Origin: Chitinophagales bacterium
Lineage (GTDB): Bacteria; Bacteroidota; Bacteroidia; Chitinophagales; UBA2359
NCBI GenBank assembly: GCA_041392475.1
Contig: JAWKLZ010000001.1
Span: 2,976,001 to 3,040,000 of the forward strand
Direction of reading: 5' to 3'
Length of the DNA stretch: 64,000 nt
In this document: piece by piece, positions 1-8,821 of the stretch
How positions within the stretch are numbered: position 1 is the stretch's first letter
Layout of the letters: every line of letters starts with the position of its first letter
Notes under the pieces: model-generated
What the model saw: the letters and a program-made list of their open reading frames with translations, nothing else
Told to the model about the DNA's origin: nothing
Databases searched by the model: none
Position numbers and translations under genes: made by a program

Positions 1-38
1 ATATTGGCTGAATGTGGAAGAAAGTCTAAAAAAGAAAA

Positions 39-77
39 CCTCCTAACCAATAATTTCATTGGTTAGGAGGTTTTTTT
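39..77 (+). terminator. Bidirectional intrinsic terminator
   Basis: A perfect 13-bp inverted repeat (arms 39-51 and 58-70, 6-nt loop) is followed by a run of seven T on the plus strand and preceded by an A-rich tract (31-38). It can therefore stop a rightward gene ending before the window and also the leftward gene that ends at 107. Confidence 0.85.
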
Positions 78-106
78 AATATAGAACTCAAAAACAAATA
101 TTTATA

Positions 107-580
107 TTATTCATTCCCCATAATCACCCCTGGGTCTGGCTTCTTGCCATAATTAGGAGGGAGTGGATCTCCTTCATGTTCAGGTGCTGCTACGGGTTCT
201 GTTCCAATCAACCAATCCCACCAACTCCGAAAGTACCCTCTACTTGCTTTAGCATTATCGTTGCCATTGTCACGGTAGCTATTGTCGTAATAAGAGGTAG
301 ATTTCACATCTGCAAGGGTTTCTATACCTCCCTTTTCATTTTTGCCCATGACCGTAATCATGCCTGTTTTGGGGTCTATTTGTACTTCGGTCACAGTGAA
401 TCCGTTCATTCGTGACTGAGCTGCATCTACTAAGCCTTTTTCCAGTGTTTCCAAGGCAGTTTTGCTTTTGCTAAAATCCGACAACATTTCTTGAGCATGC
501 GACTCATTTTGGGCGTAACTCCCATTGAAGGCAAACGACACAATCAAAAGGTTGAGGAACAATAATTTTAATGGTTTCAT
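107..580 (-). CDS. Small secreted hypothetical protein
   Basis: A 157-residue protein that I do not recognise. Residues 1-23 form a clear signal peptide (hydrophobic core, cleavage after SYAQ), so the mature protein should be periplasmic or outside the cell. The mature part begins with a charged helical stretch (about 25-60) and ends in a Gly/Pro/Asp-rich tail with a Trp-rich patch (RSWWDWLIG, about 117-125). There is no lipobox and no T9SS sorting domain. It is followed by the terminator at 39-70, so it is probably a monocistronic unit or the last gene after the leftward protease gene, from which it is separated by about 120 bp. The function is unknown. Confidence 0.7.
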   Translation of the reverse strand: MKPLKLLFLNLLIVSFAFNGSYAQNESHAQEMLSDFSKSKTALETLEKGLVDAAQSRMNGFTVTEVQIDPKTGMITVMGKNEKGGIETLADVKSTSYYDNSYRDNGNDNAKASRGYFRSWWDWLIGTEPVAAPEHEGDPLPPNYGKKPDPGVIMGNE

Positions 581-697
581 CTAAGATAAAATGTTTAATA
601 GTTTAAAATAAAGTGAGGATTGTACTCCAAAGATAAATCACATAAACCTTGCACTGCAAACAAAAAAAATGAAAATTGTAGCAATTCAACACATATT

Positions 698-3067
698 TTA
701 ATACACCAACAAACGTTCTACCAAGCTCACTCCATTCACTTCCATCCTCACCAAATACAAGCCACTTTGCCAACTATGAATATCCAAATATTGCTCATAA
801 GCTCCTGCCTCATACGGACTATTTGCTTGATACATCAATTGCCCAACGCTGCTAAAAATACGCACAGATACCATGGAAGCACGATTTAGCTCAAACTTCA
901 ATTGGGGCTTTTGGTCACGCATAACAGGATTAGGAAACAACTGAAAATCGCCCAATGACAAATCTGCCAATACATTGGTAGAAGCACGTTTATCGCTATT
1001 GATAGGAGGCGGAATTTCAAAAGGATAAAATTCTAAAAAGCAGTCGGAAGCATCTGTTATCACCACATTCAGTTTCCACGGATCGGGAATCAAAGAAGCA
1101 TCAGGCAGTCCAGCTTGACAAGGTTGATCGGTGATACCGATGGGCCACATGTAGGTATAAGGAGGCGTTCCCCCTGTCACTTCCGCACAAACTGTTCCCT
1201 CTGCATCAATACTGATTACGGCATGAAGTGGTTCAGGGTTAGAAATGGTGAAATTTTGTTCGATGTGTATCAAGTTGCCATCCGTGATTTCAACGCTGTA
1301 AAGTGCAGGTTTCAAACCTTCAATAGAAGCAGTCGTTTCGCCAATGTTCCAGTCAAATTGCAAATCAAGTGAATTATCATTGAAGGAATAAGTTATCGAA
1401 CCATCTTTCGTTCCGTAGCAGGACAAGTTTCGTTTGATTACTTCAAAATCAACTATTTGAATACGATTGGTTTGCTCACATCCATTGGCATCCGTCACCG
1501 TCAATACATAAACACCTGCTTCCAGACCTTCAATGATGTCCGTTGTCATGCCATTCGACCATTGCATTTCATAAGGTGCAACACCGCCCGATACTCTTGC
1601 AACGGCTTCACCATTTGCAGTTTGTGTGAGACGAATCGCAATGGGATTGGGCTGAGGCACATCAAATTGCAGGGTATTTTTTTTGTCTTTTGCATCCTTT
1701 ACCACCACGCTATATGTACCGCTCGTAATGTCTTCGATAAAAGATTCGGTGCTACCTGTATTCCACAAATAGATAAAAGGCTCAGTTCCGCCTGCCACTT
1801 CAATCTGCAATTTGCCCCCCGATTCACCATGACATTGCGGCACATCCATCGTGAAACTTTCGGCGTAAATCGTTCTTGCCCGAATCGTTGAAAACTGCCC
1901 TTTTGAAGCTTTCGTACAAGCGATATTGTCCGCCAACGGTTGCACACTCCAATTGTAGGTGATGTAAGGATCCAATTCCAACATTGCACTTGTTTCAGTG
2001 GTGTAAAAAGACGCATCGGCAGGAGCAATGTTTACAATCAAATTTTCATTGCGAACTTCGACGTAGTATTCGCTCGCCCCTTCAACTGCCGACCAGCTCA
2101 ACAATACATGTTCAAAAGGCACAGGTGTTGCAGGACTTACGGGATAGAGTAGCAAATTTTGATCCATTCGCACGATTTCTGGAGGTGAATTTTGCAGCAA
2201 ATAAGACCGATTTTGAAAGATGTTTCCAACCATTGCTTCTGCTTGTTCGGCACTGAACCGAGTCGAACAATGGTCGTAACTGTATGACATAAAGAGGGTT
2301 TCGTCAGGATCCATCAATTCACCATTTGGGTCATATTTTGGCTTGCCGCTGTAGGGGCAGTTCCAGCGATTCGAGGCATAGTCGGCTCTTGTATCACAGA
2401 AATAATCTCCTGTTGTAGCGCAGTTAGAGCCATCTACCAATTCTTGTTGGTGAGGAGGAGGCGTTTTGCCATTTTCCCAACCGAGGAAAGGATGTGGCAG
2501 CGAAAAATAGTGTCCTACTTCATGCGCCAAAGTATTATCGCCCGATTCAATGCAGCTTTTGATGACCACAATACCATCATATCCAGGGGCATAATACCCA
2601 CACAACCCAGCTGCTTTGCCAACGATATAGACATTGATGACATCGGGGAAATTGTGAATACTCATCATTTCTAAACCCTGCGATACTTCAAACTGCGAAT
2701 AATAGCCAGGCTTGACAATGTAATGAAAATCACTTGCGCTGTAAAACTGTATGCCTGTATCCGTAAAATCATCGTTCAATTCACACAAAACCCGATAAGC
2801 TTCTTGTGCAGGATAAAAGCCGTATGGTTTGTCGGCATCACCCGAACCCAAAATATGGATCTGCATCGGCACATACAATGGGGCATCTGCCGATTTGTGG
2901 TAACTCGTTGGCTGTTGCCGAAACGCTTTGAGCCACTGCAATTGTTTGGCAGAAAGTTCTGTACCACAAGGCTCAGGAATGGTCGAAACTTGAGTTTGTG
3001 CTGGCAAATCAACTGTGATGATAGCAAGGAAAATGGAAAGAATAAGATGGTAGAATGAACGGTTCAT
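698..3067 (-). CDS. Secreted M43-type metalloprotease with SprB-like repeats and T9SS sorting domain
   Basis: A 789-residue secreted zinc protease of the pappalysin/cytophagalysin (M43) type, exported by the T9SS. Residues 1-23 are a signal peptide (cleavage near LPAQ). The zinc site is HEVGHYFSLPH at residues 182-192, with His182, Glu183, His186 and His192. The family's usual Gly two residues after the second His position is replaced by Ser189, an atypical detail. A fibronectin-like segment lies near 300-400, then three to four SprB-like repeats (about 410-670; motifs such as YLWNTGST and MQWSNGMT followed by GTYSVVVKD or GVYVLTVTD). The last 80 residues (FQLFPNPVMRDQ to the C-terminus) form a type A sorting domain. 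It probably degrades extracellular protein and stays attached to the cell surface or is released. The ATG at 3067 gives the intact signal peptide. Confidence 0.9.
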   Translation of the reverse strand: MNRSFYHLILSIFLAIITVDLPAQTQVSTIPEPCGTELSAKQLQWLKAFRQQPTSYHKSADAPLYVPMQIHILGSGDADKPYGFYPAQEAYRVLCELNDDFTDTGIQFYSASDFHYIVKPGYYSQFEVSQGLEMMSIHNFPDVINVYIVGKAAGLCGYYAPGYDGIVVIKSCIESGDNTLAHEVGHYFSLPHPFLGWENGKTPPPHQQELVDGSNCATTGDYFCDTRADYASNRWNCPYSGKPKYDPNGELMDPDETLFMSYSYDHCSTRFSAEQAEAMVGNIFQNRSYLLQNSPPEIVRMDQNLLLYPVSPATPVPFEHVLLSWSAVEGASEYYVEVRNENLIVNIAPADASFYTTETSAMLELDPYITYNWSVQPLADNIACTKASKGQFSTIRARTIYAESFTMDVPQCHGESGGKLQIEVAGGTEPFIYLWNTGSTESFIEDITSGTYSVVVKDAKDKKNTLQFDVPQPNPIAIRLTQTANGEAVARVSGGVAPYEMQWSNGMTTDIIEGLEAGVYVLTVTDANGCEQTNRIQIVDFEVIKRNLSCYGTKDGSITYSFNDNSLDLQFDWNIGETTASIEGLKPALYSVEITDGNLIHIEQNFTISNPEPLHAVISIDAEGTVCAEVTGGTPPYTYMWPIGITDQPCQAGLPDASLIPDPWKLNVVITDASDCFLEFYPFEIPPPINSDKRASTNVLADLSLGDFQLFPNPVMRDQKPQLKFELNRASMVSVRIFSSVGQLMYQANSPYEAGAYEQYLDIHSWQSGLYLVRMEVNGVSLVERLLVY

Positions 3068-3175
3068 ATATAGGACGTTTGTTTTTGTTCAAATGTGTTT
3101 GCCTCAAAAATAACACGTCCTTCTGATAAAAAGATGATTTAGAACCAACAAAAACGCTATTGTCGTGTAATTGGC

Positions 3176-3784
3176 TTATAAAAGAAAAACCTTTCGCTCC
3201 AATGTATTCTTCGACACCTTCAATACTTGCCCAGCTTCCATTCCTTCAATGGTCAAACCTTCAATGGATGCCCGAATCAAGCGCAAGGTAGGAAAACCTA
3301 CTTTGGCGGTCATTTTGCGGACTTGACGGTTTTTGCCTTCGGTCAGGGTCAGTTCAAGCCAAGAAGTAGGTTGGTTTTGCCGAAAACGGATGGGCGGGTC
3401 ACGGTCAGGCACATTGGGTTCTTTTTTTAGTAGCGTCACCTGAGCAGTTTTTGTGCGGTACATCTTTGTACCCACTTTTATTTCTACGCCTTGCTTCAAC
3501 TGCTTCAATGCTTCTGCTGTTGGGATGCCTTCTACTTGTACCCAATACGTGCGTTTGTGGGCAAACTGTGGATTCAAGAGGCGGTGATTGAGCGTTTTAT
3601 CGTTGGTCAAAATCAGCAAACCTTCACTGTCGGTATCCAATCGCCCTACGGGATAGACGTTTTTGGGGAAAGGATATACTTCTGCCAATGTGCGTTTGGT
3701 ATTGGAGGAATCAGTGAATTGGCAAAGGACATTGAAGGGTTTGTAGAGTAGGAAGTATTGGAGTTGGGGTTTATTTTTGCTCAT
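3176..3784 (-). CDS. rluE: RluE-like 23S rRNA pseudouridine synthase
   Basis: A 202-residue pseudouridine synthase of the RsuA/RluB/E/F group, isomerising a uridine in rRNA to pseudouridine. The catalytic motif GRLDTDSEGLLILTND (about residues 47-62) contains the nucleophilic Asp. The C-terminal EGKNRQVRKM motif is also typical. The protein starts directly with the catalytic domain (YFLLYKPFNVLCQF) and has no S4 RNA-binding domain, as in E. coli RluE, which modifies U2457 of 23S rRNA. The position modified here is inferred from that similarity only. It stands alone; the protease gene downstream on the same strand is about 110 bp away. Confidence 0.85.
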   Translation of the reverse strand: MSKNKPQLQYFLLYKPFNVLCQFTDSSNTKRTLAEVYPFPKNVYPVGRLDTDSEGLLILTNDKTLNHRLLNPQFAHKRTYWVQVEGIPTAEALKQLKQGVEIKVGTKMYRTKTAQVTLLKKEPNVPDRDPPIRFRQNQPTSWLELTLTEGKNRQVRKMTAKVGFPTLRLIRASIEGLTIEGMEAGQVLKVSKNTLERKVFLL

Positions 3785-4261
3785 AAATCAAGGGAAATAT
3801 CTTCGTTTTCTTTCGTTATGCTATTTAAGTATATAATATTTCAAAATAGCGAATATTTTCTTCAAAACTACTGGATACCAATAAATTTAACCGTACGAAT
3901 TCGCAAGATTTTTACAAAATGACGTGAAAAGGGCAGTTATTACCGCACAACGAAAGTTATTTGACCCTCAAAAAAATCTTCTGCACAACTAAATTATTAA
4001 TTATCTGTGGTATCGACACTACGCCCCATATGGAAATTTCCATTACAGCGCATTATGAGCATAGTTACCACTCATATCTTCCGTTAAATATCCAATTTCA
4101 ATAATCCTTTGCTTCAAAACGAATTGTCATAGTTTTGGCATTAAATTCGCTATTTATCAATTACCACAAAGTTACATTCCCATAATTCCTTACCAACAAA
4201 CCCACTTATACCAGTACACAAAAGACTCAAATCAATACACAAACTGACTAAATTATTCTCC
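3785..4261. other. Divergent promoter region without genes
   Basis: This 477-bp gap separates the leftward pseudouridine synthase gene from the rightward adenylation-sulfotransferase gene. It is AT-rich and must hold both promoters. I found no convincing Bacteroidota -7/-33 promoter pair, hairpin or short gene in it. Confidence 0.5.
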
Positions 4262-7156
4262 ATGAAAACCAATAGCGTAACTTCTGTGGTAGTGTCCGAC
4301 AAACACCTATTCGCCGATTTTATAGACCAACAAACCAAACAAAATCCTAAAACGACTGCTATTAGATTCAACCAACAATATCTTACCTATCAAGCCTTGA
4401 ACAACAGTACCAATCAATTGGCCCACTACCTCCAAGATAAGGGTGTTCAAAAAGGCACAATGGTAGCCATCAGTGTAGAACGTTCATTGGAGATGGTGGT
4501 GGGTATTTTGGGAATAATGAAAGCAGGAGGCATATATGTACCAATTGACCCTTCTTACCCTGATGAAAGAATACAGTATATTTTGGAAGATACATCTACC
4601 AAAATCCTTCTGACACAACAGCACTTAATAACCAAATTTGGCGAAGTTGAGCAAGTCATAAGCTTTGAAACCGATTGGCTCAATATCCTCAACTATCCAA
4701 CCGAAGCCCCCTTTGTGGAACTCCAAAACCACGATTTGGCCTACATTATTTACACCTCTGGCTCGACTGGAAAACCCAAAGGTGTGATGGTGACGCACGA
4801 AAACTTGTGGTATTCGACCACAGCTCGACTGCAATATTATCCCGACAAAGTTCGCAGTTTTTTGTTGCTATCTTCTTTTGCTTTTGACAGTTCGGTGGCA
4901 GGTATATTTTGGACATTGGCAGATGGGGGTACTTTGGTTTTGCCGCCTCAAAATACCGAAAAAGACCCGCTGTGTTTGGTGAATCTCATTGAAGAACACC
5001 ACATATCTCACCTGCTTTGTTTGCCTTCTTTGCATAACTTATTATTGGATTACCCTACTTCAAAATTGGTTTCCCTCCAAACAGTCATTGTCGCAGGTGA
5101 AGCCTGCCCTAAATCTTTGGTTAACAAACACTACCAAGTACTCCCGAGCATCAACTTATACAATGAATATGGTCCAACTGAAGGCAGTGTATGGTCAACC
5201 GTTTACTACTGCCCCAAACAAATGATTGAAGCCCAAAGTGTACCAATCGGCAAAGGAATAGCCCATGCCAAAATCTATATTTTAGATGAAAACCAACAAC
5301 CTGTCAAACTTGGTGAACAAGGTGAAATCTACATTGGCGGTAAAGGTGTTGCGAAAGGTTATTTGCATCAAACTAAGCTGACTGATGAGAAGTTTTTGGA
5401 GCTTCAGATTTCCAATGAAAAACCTGCAAAAGTTTACCGCACAGGTGATTTGGGTTCTTGGCTATCAGATGGCAACATTGAGTTTTTGGGACGCACCGAC
5501 CACCAAATCAAGTTGCGAGGCTACCGTATTGAGTTGGGGGAAATTGAAGAGGTCATTTGTCAACAAGCAGGTGTTCAAGAAGCTGTTGTGGTGGTGAAAG
5601 GCAATGCTGCAAATTCCAGAAAACTGGTTGCTTATGCCACCTTGCAGCCTGGCTACCCATTGAAGGAAGTAGAAATCAAGGCAAATTTGAAACAGCATTT
5701 GCCTGAATACATGATTCCTACAAATATTGTTTTTTTGAAGGAGATACCCCGCACTCCAAATGGTAAAATCAACCGAAAATCTTTGTCGGAACTGCAACTG
5801 CCTTTTGAAAATACCAATCGCACATTGAAGTCCAATCATTTGCTGCAAAGGCAAAACGATGCTTTAGAAAATTTTATGCTGCAATTGTGGTGTGAAATAT
5901 TGGAGGTAGAAAGTGTGGGATTGAAGGACAAGTTTTTTGAATTGGGCGGCAATTCTCTACAAGCGGCACAGTTTATCAATCAAGTGCAAAAAGAGTTGCA
6001 AGAATCCATTTTTATTGTCACCATTTTCGACAATCCAACCATTGCAGAATATGCGGCTATGCTTCGGCGGGATTATAAGGAGGCTTTGGACAGACATCCT
6101 GTTTTTAACCATATAGGGACATTGAATACCGAAACACCCTTATCTACACAAACACCTAAAGACACAAACACATACAGACATTTTAGTAAAACTTCTCTAC
6201 CCACCTTAAAGGAAGCTGACTTCAATAATTTCCATCAATACATTCCGACTACTGCCATCCTACAAAATCGAAATTTCGAAGAAACAACCGCTACCAAACC
6301 GATTATCTTCATCCTTGCACCTCCTCGTTCTGGTACAACACTTTTGAGGGTCATGCTGGCAGGGCATCCACAACTTTTTGCAGCCAATGAACTGCAATTG
6401 TTGGGGTTTGACACCATGCGAGAACGAAATACAGCCTACAGTGGCAAGTTTGGTTTGTGGAAAGAGGGATTGATTCGGACGGTGATGGAATTGCAGGGAT
6501 GTGATGCCGACCATGCTAAATTTTCGATTTTTCAGTGCGAGCAACAAGGACGTAAAACCTTTGAAATGTACCGTTTATTACAGCATTGGTTGGGTGATAA
6601 AATCCTTGTAGATAAATCCCCTTCCTATTCGATGGACTCCAACATCTTGCAGCAAGCGGCGCAACAATTTGGTGAAAAAGCGATTTTCATACACTTGGTT
6701 CGACATCCTTATGCCATGATTCAGTCTTTTGCCAAAATGCGAATGAACCAAGTAGCCTATCTCCTACCCCATTCCTACAATGCCCGTGAAATTGGTGAAT
6801 TGACATGGACCCACAGCCACCAAAATATCTATCGTTTCCTCAAAAACATTCCTGCAAACCGCCAATACCGCCTTCATTTTGAACAACTCGCACAAAATCC
6901 TGAGCAACACCTTCAGGCAATGTGTGAACAAATTGGACTGCAATTCCACAAAAATATGGCGAACCCTTATCAAAATATTGAATCCAAAATGGTGGATGGT
7001 ATTTATTCGGATAGCAAGGCAATGGGCGACCCAAAGTTATTACAGCAAAAATCCATCAATCCAAAATTGGCGGATAGTTGGCGAGGAGTCTTGAAAAATG
7101 ATTTTTTGAGTGCGACCACATGGGAAGTATATCGGCAGTTTGAAGATTTTTTGTAA
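4262..7156 (+). CDS. NRPS-like protein: adenylation, carrier and sulfotransferase domains (A-T-ST)
   Basis: A 964-residue single-module enzyme. The adenylation domain (about 1-510) has all core motifs: A3 YTSGSTGKPKG (164-174), A4 FDSSVAG (208-214), A5 NEYGPTEG (301-308), A7 YRTGDL (392-397), A8 near 410-428, and A10 PNGKINRKS with the catalytic Lys near 502. A peptidyl-carrier domain follows, with the phosphopantetheine Ser565 in FELGGNSLQ. The C-terminal third is a sulfotransferase: the 5'-phosphosulfate loop APPRSGTTLLR (686-696) and a 3'-phosphate motif LVRHP...QSFAK (about 811-824). It should activate an amino acid or other carboxylate as an adenylate, load it on its own carrier, and transfer sulfate from PAPS to it or to a related product. 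There is no condensation, thioesterase or reductase domain, and no phosphopantetheinyl transferase gene nearby. It is monocistronic, followed by the terminator at 7276. Substrate and product are unknown. Confidence 0.9.
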   Translation: MKTNSVTSVVVSDKHLFADFIDQQTKQNPKTTAIRFNQQYLTYQALNNSTNQLAHYLQDKGVQKGTMVAISVERSLEMVVGILGIMKAGGIYVPIDPSYPDERIQYILEDTSTKILLTQQHLITKFGEVEQVISFETDWLNILNYPTEAPFVELQNHDLAYIIYTSGSTGKPKGVMVTHENLWYSTTARLQYYPDKVRSFLLLSSFAFDSSVAGIFWTLADGGTLVLPPQNTEKDPLCLVNLIEEHHISHLLCLPSLHNLLLDYPTSKLVSLQTVIVAGEACPKSLVNKHYQVLPSINLYNEYGPTEGSVWSTVYYCPKQMIEAQSVPIGKGIAHAKIYILDENQQPVKLGEQGEIYIGGKGVAKGYLHQTKLTDEKFLELQISNEKPAKVYRTGDLGSWLSDGNIEFLGRTDHQIKLRGYRIELGEIEEVICQQAGVQEAVVVVKGNAANSRKLVAYATLQPGYPLKEVEIKANLKQHLPEYMIPTNIVFLKEIPRTPNGKINRKSLSELQLPFENTNRTLKSNHLLQRQNDALENFMLQLWCEILEVESVGLKDKFFELGGNSLQAAQFINQVQKELQESIFIVTIFDNPTIAEYAAMLRRDYKEALDRHPVFNHIGTLNTETPLSTQTPKDTNTYRHFSKTSLPTLKEADFNNFHQYIPTTAILQNRNFEETTATKPIIFILAPPRSGTTLLRVMLAGHPQLFAANELQLLGFDTMRERNTAYSGKFGLWKEGLIRTVMELQGCDADHAKFSIFQCEQQGRKTFEMYRLLQHWLGDKILVDKSPSYSMDSNILQQAAQQFGEKAIFIHLVRHPYAMIQSFAKMRMNQVAYLLPHSYNAREIGELTWTHSHQNIYRFLKNIPANRQYRLHFEQLAQNPEQHLQAMCEQIGLQFHKNMANPYQNIESKMVDGIYSDSKAMGDPKLLQQKSINPKLADSWRGVLKNDFLSATTWEVYRQFEDFL

Positions 7157-7275
7157 AAAAATGAAAAAAAACTTTCAATTCGGAGTTCCCAAAACGTCTA
7201 TTGATATATTAAGTAACAATAATAAAAAGGAAATTAAGATTAAAAGCGGCATTTTTTTTAGTAATTGGTTTAATC

Positions 7276-7310
7276 ATCTCCAATAGTTTGACTATTGGAG
7301 ATTTTTTTTT
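7276..7310 (+). terminator. Intrinsic terminator of the A-T-sulfotransferase gene
   Basis: An 11-bp perfect stem (7276-7286 and 7292-7302, 5-nt loop) is followed by eight T. It lies 120 bp after the stop codon. Its stem core (CTCCAATAG) is nearly the same as that of the terminator at 46515. Confidence 0.85.
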
Positions 7311-7739
7311 GAGTTATTCTTGCATGGAGCCTGAAGACTTAAACGTGCAAAATTTACCCATCAATTTAAATTTGACTGAACACTTTAAGTGAGAAATTCA
7401 ACTCACCAAAACAGATTATTTGATCTATATACCGATTTTGACCATCCAGATGTATCGGTTGAAGATGACAAAGATGCTGTCCAATGCTTCTACATACAGT
7501 TGTCAATGATTTTAGCAGTAAATTTCAACAAGATTCTTGCAAAATGACAAAAACAAGAGCGCATTTTATAACAAAATCTCCATATCTCTGCGCCTCTTCG
7601 TTCAAAATCAATCTAATACAAGTTCGTCAATTTTCCAAGTTTCGAACATTCGGCCAACAAGATTCCTTCTGAATGACAAAAGAAAAAATCCACATACCTC
7701 TGTACCTCTGTACCTCTGCGTTCAATAAAAAACAACGCA
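7311..7739. other. Gene-free gap with two copies of a composite dispersed repeat
   Basis: No gene is visible. Two direct copies of a composite repeat occupy 7523-7610 and 7654-7730. Each begins with a CAACAAGATT...AATGACAAA block (7523-7552 and 7654-7682) followed by a CTCTG-CCTCTG-GTTCAA block (7573-7610 and 7683-7727). Related blocks occur near 9913, 55213, 57781, 59398 and 61956-62186. Confidence 0.6.
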
Positions 7740-7943
7740 CTATAAATTCTCTCTCAACCGCTTCAAATCTTCTGGGTTTTTCGCCAAAATACTGTAGGTA
7801 CTCGCCAATTTCTGCAACTGTTCGGGAGTAGGCACTTCGAGGTTCACCTCTAGTTTGTCGAAAATGTGGATCCACGTCAACAGTTCTGCCGTTGCAGGTC
7901 GTTTGCGTAGTTTTTTGGCTCTGATTTCGGTGAAATGGTCAAT
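7740..7943 (-). pseudogene. 3' fragment of a MoxR ATPase gene (broken copy)
   Basis: This segment encodes the last 67 or so residues of the MoxR-type ATPase whose complete gene is at 10203-11165 (from IDHFTEIRAKKLRKRP to LKRLREN-L). From 7755 to 7943 it aligns with 10218-10406 at a constant offset of 2,463 bp, without gaps and with few substitutions. Upstream of 7943 the homology stops abruptly, so no ATPase core is present and the piece has no start of its own. The copy has its own stop codon in the family reading frame. Confidence 0.9.
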
Positions 7944-7980
7944 ACAACGACTCCGTGATCGGTCAGTGCTTGTGGATAGT

Positions 7981-8709
7981 TCACAAGTTAATAATGTAAG
8001 AAAAATCAAGTGACCAAAAAGAGCCATTATTATAGAATGCCGTAGTCTCCACATCGTCTTCTCCCAAATATACAATCATCTCACCCGTCATTGGGCGTGG
8101 CTCACCACCACCTGTCCTATAGTGAATACCATAGCGAATATGGTTTTTAGAACCAATCTTTTGCTCGGAAAATAGTCCAAAGTTTAGAAAACGGTAGCTA
8201 ATACCAGTTATATAGTATTCAGCATACAGACTCCCCACATCACAAGGAAAATTAAACACGCCACCACAATTAGCTGCTATAAGTCCTGTCGTTGGATACC
8301 AAGTTTGATTGTAGCCTATCAATGCACCAATAGATCGTCTGCCTTGTTGAATAGGTACTTTAAAATACGTATTGAGACCGACTGTAAAGTTGCCATTCAT
8401 TGAAGATATTGGAGGAATATCTTTTAGGTTTCCGACTCGTGAAAATCTTTCAGGATTAACTACATACTGCTTTAAATGATGGGCAAGACTCAACTCTATA
8501 CCTATTCTATCGCTAAATTGAAGACCTAGTGCCACCTGCACAGGAATCGCCAAACCAACCTGCTGTACATTTTCAATATCTTCTAATACCTGCGTATAAG
8601 TACCTCCCAAACCTGCTCCTATAGATAGGTATAAGGGTGAAGGAGATTGAGCAGATACTTGTAAGCAGAAAAAGATGAATGAAAGTAAAATTGTGTATTG
8701 AAGTTTCAT
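7981..8709 (-). CDS. Outer-membrane beta-barrel protein, tandem paralog B
   Basis: A 242-residue protein with a signal peptide (residues 1-20, cleavage after VSAQ) and alternating hydrophobic strands rich in Gly and aromatics, ending in SFWSLDFSYIINL, as expected for a small outer-membrane barrel of the Bacteroidota OmpA/PorT-like type. It contains a Cys pair (NCGG and FPCD) also present in its neighbour. The start is the ATG at 8709: a longer open frame running to 8916 only reads through the neighbour's 3' end and a MoxR fragment in an unrelated frame. The role is unknown; small barrels of this kind can be structural, adhesive or transport proteins. Confidence 0.75.
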   Translation of the reverse strand: MKLQYTILLSFIFFCLQVSAQSPSPLYLSIGAGLGGTYTQVLEDIENVQQVGLAIPVQVALGLQFSDRIGIELSLAHHLKQYVVNPERFSRVGNLKDIPPISSMNGNFTVGLNTYFKVPIQQGRRSIGALIGYNQTWYPTTGLIAANCGGVFNFPCDVGSLYAEYYITGISYRFLNFGLFSEQKIGSKNHIRYGIHYRTGGGEPRPMTGEMIVYLGEDDVETTAFYNNGSFWSLDFSYIINL

Positions 8710-8735
8710 TTTATTGTATTTATAGTTTAGTAAAA

Positions 8736-8784
8736 CAGGTCGTTTGCGTAGTTTTTTGGCTCTGATTTCGGTGAAATGGTCAAT
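8736..8784 (-). pseudogene. Second, 49-bp fragment of the MoxR ATPase gene
   Basis: This short piece matches 10358-10406 in the intact ATPase gene (coding IDHFTEIRAKKLRKRP) and the same part of the longer broken copy at 7740-7943. It marks the end of the upstream duplication unit and is joined at CAGGT/GTTTTAC to the leader of the downstream barrel gene. It is not a gene. Confidence 0.88.
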
Positions 8785-8821
8785 ACAACGACTCCGTGAT
8801 CGGTCAGTGCTTGTGGATAGT

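Noticed and set aside
7573..7727. CRISPR-like array from the CTCTG repeats
   Set aside because: Copies are imperfect, unevenly spaced, spread over the whole window and in both orientations; no spacer pattern and no cas genes.
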